Shown here piece by piece: positions 21,958-33,610 of a DNA stretch of 64,000 nt. The position numbers and the translations under genes were made by a program. Origin of the DNA: Gigaspora rosea (taxonomy: Eukaryota > Glomeromycota > Glomeromycetes > Diversisporales > Gigasporaceae). Every line of letters starts with the position of its first letter. Position 1 is the first letter of the stretch. Where the stretch lies: NCBI GenBank assembly GCA_003550325.1, contig QKWP01000868.1, positions 9,153 to 73,152 of the forward strand, read 5' to 3'. The notes beneath the pieces are model-generated. The model ran no database searches, had not been told where the DNA came from, and was given only the letters and a program-made list of their open reading frames with translations.

Positions 21958-22311
21958 TAGTATTCATCAAATTCTAATCAAATCAAATATTGGATCAATT
22001 TGAATTTGATCAAATCAAATTGACCCTAATTTGTATTTGATTTGATTCAAATATTTGAATTTGAATTTGATTTGTATTTGAATTTTTAATAGTAATTTTC
22101 AAATCCAATCAAATATTTGTCAAATCAAATCAAATTTGGCCATATTTGAATTTGATCAAATCAAATATAGTCAAATTTGAATTTGAATTTGATCAAATAT
22201 TTGATTCAAATATTTGAAGATCAAATCAAATTGCGGAACNAAATTTGAATTTGAATTTGATCAAATATTTGATTCAAATATTTGAAGATCAAATCAAATT
22301 GCGGAACCCTA
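21958..22311. mobile_element. hAT MITE with TTTGAATTTGATC repeats, TSD TTGGCTAC
   Basis: It is flanked by the perfect duplication TTGGCTAC (21950-21957 and 22312-22319). The right end reads TAGGGTTCCGCAATTTGA on the minus strand, and the left begins TAGTATTCATCAAATTC. The whole body is CAAATATTTG, AATTTGAATTTG and GATCAAATC words on both strands. A single N at 22240 separates two identical 67-base blocks, so the true length is uncertain. Confidence 0.85.
22240..22240. other. Single undetermined base between 67-bp duplicates
   Basis: Bases 22173-22239 and 22241-22307 are identical over 67 positions, with one N between. This is most simply a scaffolding join where two contig ends overlap but were not merged. 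Confidence 0.85.
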
Positions 22312-22319
22312 TTGGCTAC

Positions 22320-23290
22320 ATAAATAGAATTGTTTGCCCAATGGAAAAGGGCAAACAAGATCCCCTCCAAATACAAGTGAACCCAAACCTTACAACAACT
22401 ACATCTCAAAAGGCCTCACTACATAAAACCTATACATTTAGCTGCCTCTGTAGCCTTTCTCACCAATTACACTCTGACTTTAACAACTGCTCACCAATAG
22501 GTCAAGCCCATCGCAAAATTAGCATTTGGTCCACAACGTGGATTAAATACAGTACTCCAACAAACAATATTCTGACTATTCAAATCTAGGTGAGTCTTGA
22601 CCACTCTAGTAGGTTTAAATTGCAGATAAACTAGTCTGAGCTTCTATTCTTGCATGTAATTTATATGTATTTGTCATTGTACAATTTAAGTTGTTAATAT
22701 ATTTTATGTAACTACTTATAAATTACCCAATAAAAATATGTGCAAGTCATTACTTTAAAAAAAAAATGAATAGGAATTGTCAAAGTTTTGGTATTAATTT
22801 ATTTATTTATCTAAGAACAAGAAACAATGCCTCAATTGCATGCATATTGTTCAAACAAATAATGGTATATTATTTTAATGTAATTAATTATTTAATTAAA
22901 TGATATGATATTAATATAAATTATGAGTTGTATTAGCTACATAAATAGGAATTGTCAAAGATTTAATATTGATTTATTTATTTATCTAAGATCAAAGAAC
23001 AATACCTTGATCACATGCATATCGTTCAAATGAATAAAGGTAAATTGTTTTAATGTAATTAAATATTTAATTAATAATATTAAGCAATATAATATTAATA
23101 TAAATTGTGTATTGTTTGTTTGTTTCTTATTGTTTAACAACAAAAAAATGCTGAAATTGTATAATGACACCAAATCTGAAAATTTAAAAGTTTGTTTGCA
23201 TATTTTCCTAATAAAGTAATTTTTTAATTGGTTCAATAGTATATCATTTAATTAAAAGATAAATTATTTTTAATGTAATTATTATTATTA
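22320..23290. repeat. AT-rich satellite region, units 2 and 3
   Basis: Two units (about 22770-22950 and 22951-23120) repeat AGGAATTGTCAAAG, TTATTTATTTATCTAAGA, CATGCATAT and AATGTAATTAA. They relate to 21823-21957. The stretch at 22320-22600 may continue the sequence flanking the MITE. No gene. Confidence 0.65.
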
Positions 23291-24332
23291 TTTTTTTTTG
23301 GATTCAAAATATCCGCTTTGGGATTAGGAAAATTTATTCAAGATTTTAGAGCTATCAGTAACCCACACATGAGGGATCTACTAGTATTTGTTACAATAAC
23401 AAGAGTACAACTAGTCATATCTGCAACTTTGTATTGCCTATTTAAGTAGCCACCCTAAGGTTTTATGCTAGCTGCTATATCTGCAACCCACATACTCGCA
23501 TTACCTATTTTAAACCCTCTGATTTTTGTTCCTTCTACCAACCCTCCTGTATCACTAAAACATTGTTCTAGATACTAGTTTCATGCTTTTAGGACTCCAT
23601 ACCTTATAGCAAGTATCCTTGTAGATAACTTGGTAGAGTAGTACCTGTCCTACCCAGGTATTCACCTACACTTCGGTAACTTATGCATTTACCAAGGCAA
23701 ACAACTTGCAGCTAGGCATTACCTTGCAATTGCTACCATTACCTACTCTGCCCTTGAGAAGTTCATCCAACCTCAGTATTGGTATTCTATTATCTTCTTA
23801 AACCTTTTTTGGTACTTTCCAAACTTCTAATCTAATAGCCCAGAAGGATTGGTCTGCCTGGGCTTTATGCGCCCTTATGATCATCCTTTTCTTGGTACAT
23901 GTTTCCAAAGCACATGTCCTTTTTCTCCGGTATGACTACAACAGTCTGATTGGTAAGAAACTTCTTCAAGCCCTATTTTGTTCAGATTTTTCAGCTTCGG
24001 CTCAATCTGACTCTATTCTGTAGCACTGTTGAAAGTTCAGTTATTTTTTTACTCAGTCTTGTCAAGCATGGTTCCTTTTTCTGGCCCCAGGGAGATCTTT
24101 ATACACTCAGCATACACTAAGCTTCCAATAAGTACACCAGTATGATGAAAATTCAATGCACCCATGGTGTGACCCAAGTTACAAATCTACTAATTCGGCT
24201 TGGTTTCCTAGTTCAGGTTACAGTAATACAGATATAATTTTCAAAATGTCTCTAGTGGGATTTGAACCTTAAATCTATAATTACCAATTGCTTGGGGGTG
24301 ACAACTGATCCAACTCACTAAGTTGCCACACT
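23291..24332 (-). mobile_element. tRNA-headed SINE, copy 2 (diverged)
   Basis: Minus-strand copy of the element at 20226. The B box is GTTCAAATC (complement of 24259-24267), the head ends GTGGCAACTT near 24328, and the poly(A) tail is the T-run at 23291. It is more diverged than the other two, with many substitutions through the body. AATTATTATTATT flanks both sides and is shared with copy 3. Confidence 0.8.
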
Positions 24333-24353
24333 CTATATAATCAATTATTATTA

Positions 24354-25364
24354 TTTTTTTTTTTTTGTGTTAAAGTTCCCGCTTTGGGTGAGAGTTTATT
24401 TAATCAAGCCTGTAGATCAAGGGCACCTCTTTGGGCGCACCCACAATTGAGTTACATTGAATGAGAGTACAACTAGCCACACGTACAACTTTTGGTTGTC
24501 TAATTTAAGTAGTCCGCCCGAAGGTTCTACACTAGTTGCCATACCTACAACCCAACTAGGGGATTGCCTATTTAAACCCTCTGGTCCAACGCTTCGCATG
24601 TCAATCCTACTTGTGATCACCGGTACAGCCCTCCGATACATTAGTCAGTCGAAGACAGTCCCAGATGCTACCTACATCCCCTTAGGACTAATTTATCCTC
24701 GCGGGTAAACTTGGTAGAGCAGTCCCTGTCCCATACAGGTATTACCTACACTTCGGTAACTTACGCACTCACCGAGGCAAGCAACTTGCAGTCAGGGGTA
24801 CCTAACCGCTACCATTACCTACTTCTGCCCTTGTAAGGTTCACACCGACCCCGGTATCCACCATTACTTTCCTACCGGTCCATCACTGGGTGCCCAAACT
24901 TCCAAACCGGTTGGCCCGGAAGGGTTGATCTACCCAGCATTAGGTGCTACTATGGTTTTTCTTTCCCTGGTACCTAATTCCAGAACATAGATCCTTTTCC
25001 TCCGGTACGACTCCGGCGGCTAGGTTGGTGGACCCTCTCCTCCGAAGGTCATGTCGTCCAGTCTCCAGCTCCGGTTTCTGATATTCCGGTTCTGGTTGCA
25101 CCGTCAAAGATCGTTGCTACCTCCTTACTCGGGACTTTCCAAATGGGTTTCCATTTCCCAGGTTTCTTGGATTTGTCTGTGTCACCGGACACAACTTCGC
25201 CCGAAAGCTTCCATTTGAGATGGTAACCAAGGACTACAGGTAATATACCCAACCGAATGGTTACCATAATACAGGTCTATTTTTCAAAGCATCGCCAGTT
25301 GATTTGAACCCTAGACCTGCCACTTGGGGGTGACAACTTACCAACTTCCCTAAGTCGCCACACT
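24354..25364 (-). mobile_element. tRNA-headed SINE, copy 3 (close to copy 1)
   Basis: Inverted copy of 20226-21249 with few differences. The T-run at 24354-24366 is the tail, the B box complement is at 25301-25309, and GTGTGGCGAC (complement) ends at 25363. It inserted in the ATTATTATT target beside copy 2. Its close match to copy 1 suggests fairly recent activity. Confidence 0.88.
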
Positions 25365-27333
25365 TTGATTATTGTTTATTATATTAATATACATATATCT
25401 TCTTTTATTTGGATTAATTTTAAAATTTAATATATTCATAAATTTATTGGCCCATAATATTAGGCTAATATATTATGATTATATTAGTTAGTAAACAATC
25501 TTATATCTGTTTGTTTTTATATATATCACCTTAATATCATCCTATTATATTAAACCATTTTGACCTGTAAAATGCAATATTAAAAATATGATTGTCTATT
25601 CTTTTAGCTGAAATTTATTACATTGAATTTGGGTTATAAGTTGATTATATTAAAATTTTTTTTTATATCTTTAAAAATCTTTAAAAAATGTTTCATAAAT
25701 CTTCATAAGATTAAATCTTCCTAGCATTTTATAAATTTTTATATACTACTATAAACTTTTGTAAGTCTTATGGTTTGTAAGAAAATTGATTTTTTTATGC
25801 ACCATAAAAAATTATAAATTTATATAAAAATTTTATAAAAATTTACTTTTTCTTATGCACCATAAAAAAATTATAAATTAATATAAAAATTTTACGTAAA
25901 TTTACAATTTTTTTACACACCGTAAGGCTTACATAGTTTTACACTAAATTTTACATAAGTTTATGATTTTCTTACATACTGTAAAAACTTATAGAAGTTT
26001 ACGCATATATTTTTGTTAATGTACTTTCCAAATGTTTTATGTCATAACCTGTGTAAATTCATATTTGTGGCTATGAACTTTTTGTGATGGCAAATCATTA
26101 CTTTGATAACTTTATATAAGATTATCTGCCAATCATAATAGATAAAATATATACATTATATTGATACCTCAAAAATCAGCATATTCCTGTATTCCTGTTA
26201 AATTTCTAAGTCACTGGTTAATCTTTTTATATCTGACAGGATATTCAGGTGACAATTTTAAGTAAAAAAAACTCATTTAACTGATTTCTGAATTTGTGAA
26301 GAACATGTAGGACTTTTGTTTCTAATGATTTCTGGAATCGATATTATACAAGTATTTATACATTATAGTACTATAAAACCAGAATTTTTCAGATCTAAGT
26401 AAACTTAAAAAAAAATAACAACTGATGCAACACTTTATTAACAAAAAAACTTCCTAGCAAGCATCTCTTTGTTGAATCACGATGAATTACACTGAATCAC
26501 ACAATAAAAAGTAGATATACTAAAAGTTGAAATATTGTTTACCATAGGTGAAGGTAATAAAAATATATTGTATTGCTTAATTTATAAACTTTTAACATCA
26601 TTTTTTTTGTTTTTTTCATCTTTTTTCTTTTGTTATCCAAATAATTAACTTGTTTTTTCTATTTATAAATTTATGTAGACTTTTTTCGAAAGTTATGTAT
26701 TCTCTATAAGACGTTTGATTCATTTTATATATGTGATAGTATAGTTTTGTTAATTATAGATTAAGTATAAAAAATGGGAATAAAGGTGTATAACTTGTTA
26801 TAAAAAACTTTTTAATAAAGCTCTTGTGTTTATAAGCTTTATTTAACCTGGGTGAATAGTTTTATTCATTTACAATGCGAGTTAGTTTGCTTTGAAGTTA
26901 CAAAAAAAATTGTAATATATTTAATAATTATTTATCTGTTTTCATTAAAAGTGTATCATGTGGATAAAAAACTGTCTTATAATTGGTCAACTACTTCATG
27001 ATTAGACCTGCACATTTCTGAAAATACAAAAGTCCTTCCTGCTTTTGTAAAAAGTTTTTATTTAAATAAAAGAGCCCAACCTTTTTTAATTTGCTAATGT
27101 AGCATTAGCAGATCAAGAAATTGTATTGCAGTATTGTCTTGTTATTTTACTGTATTAAAACTGTAAAATGTTGTTACGCTTGGATTAATTTGATTAATTC
27201 AGTAATTTGTATTATTAATTAGCCAATCATATGAATGTTCTACCAAGATCTCTAGAATCGTATGATCGATATTTTATTACTATATATGGTAGAATCAGTA
27301 TTGTCTATATTTGGTAATATCTCTGACTGTAAG
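25365..27333. other. AT-rich region with short TATAAATT repeats
   Basis: From 25690 to 26010 the words TTATGCACCATAAAAAA, ATTATAAATT and ATTTTATAAAAATTTAC recur in both orientations, in the style of MITE subterminal repeats. The rest is unremarkable AT-rich DNA and no gene is visible. Confidence 0.4.
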
Positions 27334-28460
27334 GGTGGTGACAGATATTACGTAATATCATTTTGCTATAGGGTTACCCCCCTCCCCCACGTAAGATAGG
27401 CTTTAAACCAATCAAATTCGATAATTTAAAAATTATATTATACTATAAAAATAAATATAATTTTTTTATTAATTTACAAATACAAATATAAAATAATAAT
27501 TCCAAGTAATGCTATCGCTATTAAATCAACTCTATGCAGACCAGGTAATGGATTTTATTTTTGTAAAGTGAATAATAAATTCGGTTAGACAAAGCATTCC
27601 TCATTTCAAGAGTGGCATAGTGATAGTGCAAAAAGTAAACAGTACTGTGTAAAGATTTGACCTTACCCGGATATTATTAAATTACTCAGGTTATCCGAGT
27701 AAATTATTATTTTGGGTAATCATGGCAAATTTCTAGCCAGTCCAATCTCTAGCAAAGTGGTGTCCAAACCATTGATATCTAGATTTTAGAAAAAAATTTT
27801 TTTTGAAGTTTCTATTCGATTTGGTTCAAAGATCATGATACTACCAAACTTTTGCATCATCACTATGTCACTTGAATTGAATACCATACTGTATGATAGT
27901 AATTAATTTGCGTGCACCAAGAAAAAATCCGATAATGCTCAAATTAAATTACATACTATCTATATGAAAATGCCCACAGTAAAAGCAGAGGATGGGACTA
28001 GAGTTGCAGGTAAAACTAATCTTCAATGGTGCACCAGGTGAAACTGATGCACCAATGGTGAAATTAGAGTTATAGATGAAACTAATCTTCAACGGTATAC
28101 TAGTTTTCTGGTGAAATGAATTAGTTAAATATATAGTCACATCCCCTGCTTTTGCTATCCACTTACCCATATATCAAAAATCAACTGAATTCGATAACTC
28201 AAAGTCCATTTGTCCTTGGAACACACTATGTTGCACATTATACCTAATATTCCGTGAAAGTAGGTGATTAGAGCTTCAATCCTAATCCAACGATCTAGTC
28301 AGATATTGAAAATTCTAACCCTAAGTCTTGCCAAGTTTCTAAACAAGTAGGACGTCTAAAGCGGAGTAGATCTTATAATATATATTTATTGAATTGACTT
28401 TAGGATTAGAATCACCTTTTATTAGAAATGGATTAAGTTTAAAACAATTATATATAAGCA

Positions 28461-28593
28461 AAATTGAACTTACCAAAGGTAGGTTTAAACTGCCGTTTTT
28501 TGTATTTTTGGGGGTTTTGCTTTTATTTCTTGCCAGGGATCATCAAATTCTATAATTTGATTAGCCATATTTCATCCAATTCTGCTTCGCTTT
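28461..28593 (-). other. Possible small exon (minus)
   Basis: The minus frame starting with ATG near 28571 reads MANQIIEFDDPWQEIKAKPP, then KIQKTAV and a stop. CCTTTGGTAAGTTC just downstream resembles a splice donor. The composition looks coding, but it is short and has no match that I recognise. Confidence 0.25.
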
Positions 28594-29076
28594 AGATGAC
28601 CCCTAAACAAGGCGCATATGCTTGAATTTCCTTTTTACAATATAGATAAAAAAAATAAATGTGGTATAGCTATAGCCCCTTAATATAATCAATGCATAGC
28701 GCAAAAAAAGAGATCTAAGCCAAATTTGGACTAGCAAAAAAAAACCAAAAAATTACTTACAGGGAAAAAGCCCGTGATATAATGCATTCAGATTTGTATA
28801 GTTTCAAAGCTGCAACAAATAAACCTGACAGTAAAATCTCAATAGCTGGGGTTTGCACATTCTTAGTAATTTATGCATTGCTTGATTACGCCCAATGTGA
28901 GATATGTCAAGTTTCAGCCTTGATTCTAAATCACCCGATGTATTTGCTATATGAAATTTTTAAATGCTCTATGAACGTTATTTCAAAACAAACCACGTTA
29001 TTTTTAAGGATTTAATCAGAATAATGCCCACAGTTGTTATTTCATGATTTTATTAATAATATATGCAGTTTTTCTA

Positions 29077-29259
29077 CCAAATTCGTGTCTCAATCAAATT
29101 CATATAATTTGATGTATCATTGTTATCTTATAATCTAGTGATTAATTCTTAATGATATGAATCGTTTCAATGAGGCAATTCAAATGGTACAAAATCAAAG
29201 ATTTGATTAGATATCAATAATAGATCAAATTATGCAAATTGATTGAGACACGAATTTAG
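29077..29259. mobile_element. TA-flanked MITE, 183 bp
   Basis: CCAAATTCGTGTCTCAATCA and the inverted CTAAATTCGTGTCTCAATCA are bordered by TA (29075-29076 and 29260-29261). The inverted match continues further in. It is Tc1/mariner-like by target and lies within the 6.3-kb transposon, upstream of its transposase. Confidence 0.85.
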
Positions 29260-29526
29260 TATAATAAGTAAAATTGTAAAGTAGATCGTGTGGTATAAGT
29301 TAGTTGAGATAATTAATTAAATAAGATATATTGGTTATACACAAAATAAAGAAGAACTTACATTGTATAGCGCAAGTTCAGCTGCAAATTATGCAATCTA
29401 TTCTATATAAATCTTAACAATTATGTTGAACTTCTGTAAAAAGATTATTTATATAATTAGTCAAAATTCAAATTAAATAAATTTGTTCAGTTTTTTATAA
29501 CTCATTATTCCCATTTTATTTTGAAC

Positions 29527-31834
29527 ATAATGAGTCGACAAACCTTTATATCTAATCCCAAGTTCGATAAAACTTACATATACAAATCTCTGAATACTAA
29601 ATATCAGCAGTTTACTAATGCATTTGCATACCATTTCATGGTAGAAAATGAAAATCTGAACCCAAGTCGATTATATATATGTGACACTGCTGCGAAAGAG
29701 TGGAAAAATATTAAAATGTTTGAGAAAACTAAAATCGATAATAAAATAAAAGGATACTTAGCTACACCTATTAAATTAAGAGGATTCATCGGGTCCACTG
29801 TTTTATCTCAAAAAACAACCGTTCCAAAAATTACAGTTAAAGTTCTCATGCTGTGACAGCAATTCCTATAGAACAAGAAATTCCAAATAATGCACCAGTA
29901 CAAAAACGGGCAATTTGTTCTATAGAGGCTGCTGAAACAAAAATCAAAGAGCTAGAACAAGTATATAACTTTACCTCTGATTCACAACTTCGCCGTGACT
30001 TACATAGCAGGATCACAAGTCTAAAAACTAATATTCAATCACATAAAGAAATATTGCGAAAATTAAAAAGAAATGCTGATTATTAGTCCAAATGTCGTTC
30101 TAAAAAAGTTAAAGCATTAGAAGAACAACAAGAGGTAGTTCAGTATAACAAATGTGATAGACCATCATACTTACTTCAGAACCCAGACTTACTGGAACAT
30201 ATTCATGATTCAATCGAATATAGATACAAAGACGTAAAGAAGCAATTAAAGTAAGGATTGTAAATCATTTAAGAGAAAATCTTGAAAAAAACTATGGTAT
30301 CTATATGGCAAGAACAACCCTAAACAACTACCTTTTGCTTCGTCATTCCAACTCACTTGCAGCAAAGGCGCATCATCATCCTGCCTGGGTAGCTATAGAT
30401 GCAGTCTCGTGTGATGAAACAAAGTACTATCCTGATGGTCACTATTGTCTTGCTTCTGTAAAGGGTATAAGACAATTTGTACAAACCTTTGCTGATTTTT
30501 CTGTAATCATCTCACAAGATGATAAGGCGAAGATAGATTTAGGGGTAGCTGCTGTTAGTAGAACGTTTCATACCTTACAATCTTCTTCTCAACCAGTCCA
30601 ATTGCCCAATTATGATTTTATACATGGAAGTAGCCAAAAATTAATTCCTTTAGTCTATCTAATGATTAGCCAAGTGAAACTAATGATGATTTTCAGACAG
30701 GACAAGTTTCAATCGTCGTTAGGCCTCAATGGTCAATCAGCACATCATCTATTACCCACATAGGGATCTTTCTAGTCTTGTGTTAGATAATCAATATTCT
30801 GAAATATTAAAAATAAACAGTGAAATAAAACTGATTTGGGTATTATTAGTTGATGGTGGACCTGATGAGAATCCCAGGCACCTTAAAAATATTGAATAAT
30901 ATTGCAAGATTTTTAAAAAATTCGATCTTGATTACTTGTCAGTACGTATACATGCCCCAGGGCAGTCAAAGTATAACCCAGTCGAAAGAGGAATGGCTAC
31001 ACTTTCTGGTATTGGCTGGAGTTGTTTTGCTGATAAATCATTTTGAAAAGCACCTTGATAGTCAGAGTAGAATTGTTGATGATGAATTAGCAACTAAAAA
31101 TTTTCATTATGCCGGTTCTATGTTGTGTGACATATGGGGTCGGGACCAAATTTTTGGAAAATATGTAAAAGCAACATACATTGATAAAATAACTAATCCG
31201 TTTGAGATATTATATTTACTATTCGCGAGGAAGAAGATAAGAATGTTAAAAAGGGGAAAAAATCAAATCAGCAAATTTTAATAATGAAAAGGGACAAGGT
31301 TTTAATGAATCTACTAATACTTCTGTTCCGTGGTCCTGGATAGAAAAACATTATAGTTTATGTCAATATTCGATCGATATTAAACGTTGCACCAATTTGA
31401 GTTGCTGTGGACCTACCAGAGTACAAGAAGCTATGGATTTTTTTCAACCCTTTGATGGGTTTCTTCCTCCCGTTACCAAAGCCTGAGATGGTCACTATAT
31501 TAATCCTGTTCGCCTTCTCCAATATTCTGAGCGATTTAAAGTTCCCGATTATGATGAACATTGTTCATCCATTAACCAAACAATGTATTCTCGACTTTGC
31601 TGCTCAATTTGCCATAAGTATTTCCCTACTCTATCATATGTGGCAAAGCATAAACATTTACAGCATTCATCCAACCGTAGCAAGGCTAGAAAAGAACCAG
31701 AAATTTCAAAATCAGTTGCAGAATTTGTTATAATATCAAATTCTGCAACTATGGAAGATTTGGACCTATTACTCTTGCAACAAAATGAAAGTTATTTGGA
31801 CGAATGTAGGGAATGCTTTTCAGACATAGAGTAA
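29527..31834 (+). pseudogene. DDE-type transposase, frameshifted
   Basis: Successive plus frames form one protein. An N-terminal part comes first (29530-29856). Next is a Lys/Glu coiled stretch, IKELEQVYNFTSDSQLRRDL (29853-30086), then YLLQNPDLLEHIHDSIEY, MARTTLNNYLLLRHSNSLAA (30305) and SQDDKAKIDLGVAAVSR (first Asp). LLVDGGPDENPRHLKNI near 30850 supplies the second Asp, and APGQSKYNPVERGMATLSG near 30955-31010 the Glu. After that come CTNLSCCGPTRVQEAM and a C2H2 finger, CCSICHKYFPTLSYVAKHKH (31600-31670). At least five stops or shifts break it. The D, D and E blocks are in the right order for a DDE transposase. I have seen this motif set in animal and fungal uncharacterised proteins but cannot name the superfamily with certainty. 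Confidence 0.75.
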
Positions 31835-32009
31835 AAGGTTTTTTTAAGAAAAAAAAACTGATCTGAAGTGTGCTACAGAGAAAAAAGTTGTAAGAATTCT
31901 TGTAGCACTTATGCACGTAATGTATGTATGAAGTGGCGTATTATTTATCTACATTAGTATGCTATTCATTTTCTTAATAAGAAACTAGGTACATATTTTC
32001 AAATATACT

Positions 32010-32121
32010 TTTTTTTTTCCAACAAAACCCGAGTTCGGCTTTTGTTAGTTATATATTATTTGCGAAAGGGCTTTATATATAACCAACAAAAGCCGAATTC
32101 GGGTTTTGTTGGAAAAAAAAA
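32010..32121. repeat. Long hairpin (foldback MITE)
   Basis: Arms of about 45 bp, beginning CCAACAAAACCCGAGTTCGG and ending in the complementary GGGTTTTGTTGG, flank a short AT loop. T and A runs extend the pairing. There is about one mismatch plus a bulge. Confidence 0.85.
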
Positions 32122-32733
32122 CAAGGAAAAATTATTGTACATTATAAAATGCTATTTTTCACCCAATTAGGATTAAATAATTGTGTAAAGCATTTTTGAC
32201 AGCTGTAGTCTGATTAAGATCCAAAGAAGTTAGTGAAGCGTTTTTACAAAGCATCTTCGCTAATACTTTACTAAGTTCTAAATTAAGGATTATCATGAAG
32301 ATTCAAATAATAATTTAGAGTAGTGTTCATACAAAGAGCAATCGCCAATGCGTTTACTCCATCTTGACTAATATTAAAGCTAAGAATTCAATGTTGCGTT
32401 GTTAAAAAAAAAGATTCCTTGCACAATTTTACATCAATGGATAAGGGAATGAATAATTCACCCGGTTGATAGATAAATTATTTCATGCTATAATATGTTA
32501 AAAAAAATTCAATTTTTCTTTTATAACGGCATTTTAAAAAGAAATTCATGTCATGATTTTTACTTCAATCAATAATAAATAAAATTAGTTTTATATATTG
32601 TAGATCAAATTTGTATCAAATGATATTCAAGCTACATTTAACGTGACGTTAACCATTTTTGAAAAAAAAGAGTATGACAAACCACACACATTCAGTTTAT
32701 ATACATACTAAAATTTGATTCACTTTGACAAAC

Positions 32734-32899
32734 ATGTCAACCAAATTTTTCGAGAACTTTTAGTAATTTAAACCAACTTCTTAAAGATAGTGACGAATAT
32801 AATGTTATTATTGAAGTTGGTCAAGCTCCAAATATTCAAACATTTAAAGTACATTCTATTATCCTAAATACTCGATGTTTATATTTTAAAGATAATTAA
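32734..32899 (+). pseudogene. BTB domain N-terminal fragment
   Basis: ATG at 32734 starts MSTKFFENF. One extra T then brings in a stop, and the next frame continues SNLNQLLKDSDEYNVIIEVG, QAPNIQTFKVHSIILNTRC and LYFKDN before a stop. The layout, with FF at the N-terminus, Y-x-V-I-I-E-V-G, an F-x-x-H core and then YF, matches the start of BTB-BACK proteins such as the one at 49.6 kb. Only the first 50 or so residues remain. It lies between the transposase and the right TIR of the 6.3-kb element. It may be a captured host exon or a leftover at the insertion site. Confidence 0.7.
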
Positions 32900-33047
32900 T
32901 TACGGTTACTTGTACCTCTATGTGGCACATCAGATAAGTTGCAATTACATTGTAAGTCAATTCCACAATACAAACATTTTCGACAACTAAAACATGTTCC
33001 TCTGCGACATTTTAGCTTTGTTTTTTGACGTCAGCCATTATAACCAA
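32898..33047 (-). pseudogene. Cys-rich protein fragment
   Basis: The minus frame reads KCRRGTCFSCRKCLYCG, then IDLQCNCNLSDVP and HRGTSNRN. Seven or more Cys in CxxC and CxC spacing suggest a zinc-binding tail. The frame is open for about 45 codons, without a start. I do not recognise the family. Confidence 0.45.
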
Positions 33048-33340
33048 GTATTAATGAATATTTAAATAAAGAGCAAGAAATTATGTTTGTCGAAAAAAAG
33101 CAAAATATCAAAATACTGTATATAAGCTTTGAGAATGACACACTTTTTATATATATGATCGTTGATCGAAACTATGATTGAAAGCATAATTTAATATATC
33201 AAATTTACATAAATTCTAAATTTGAATTTTTTATTAAGAATCACAGAGATTTTCCGGCATCAACACTGTGAAAATCACAGGGTCACACTTTATTGCAAAG
33301 TGCTATAAAATGCAAGATCACATGGGGACATGGGGAAATC

Positions 33341-33420
33341 TGCTAAGCCGGCTAAGTTAATAAAAATTTATTAGCTAAGCCGGCTAAGTTGATAAAAATT
33401 TATCAGCTTAGTCTGGCCGA
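33341..33420. repeat. GCTAAGCCGGCTAAG tandem palindromic repeat
   Basis: GCTAAGCCGGCTAAGTT followed by (A/G)ATAAAAATTTAT occurs twice head to tail, then a degenerate third copy on the other strand. CTAAGCCGGCTAAG is near-palindromic. Confidence 0.75.
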
Positions 33421-33610
33421 TAAATTTAGATCGACAGAATCACTATAAGATAGTATACATATACATATGATTACATAATAGACCCGGGCCTTATACTTTA
33501 TCTACATTATAGTATATCTTATATATGGTACATATATATATTATATATGGGACATAAGACATTTCGCTCTCCCTCCCCCTAAAATATTACGTAATATCTG
33601 TCACCACCCT

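Larger units (their letters stand above)
27334..33607 (+). mobile_element. 6.3-kb TIR transposon with DDE transposase relic, TSD TAA
   Basis: GGGTGGTGACAGATATTACG on the left (27334) is matched by its complement ending at 33607, and both are bordered by TAA (27331-27333 and 33608-33610). Next to the TIRs, both ends carry CCCCCTCCCCC-like runs. The interior holds a transposase pseudogene (29527-31834), a TA-type MITE, a hairpin, a BTB fragment and a Cys-rich fragment. A 3-bp TWA target is known for PIF/Harbinger elements. However, the transposase motifs here are not ones I can place firmly in that superfamily. Confidence 0.7.

Noticed and set aside
32010..32121. Transcription terminator hairpin
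   Set aside because: A eukaryotic context with long near-perfect arms. A foldback MITE is the simpler reading.
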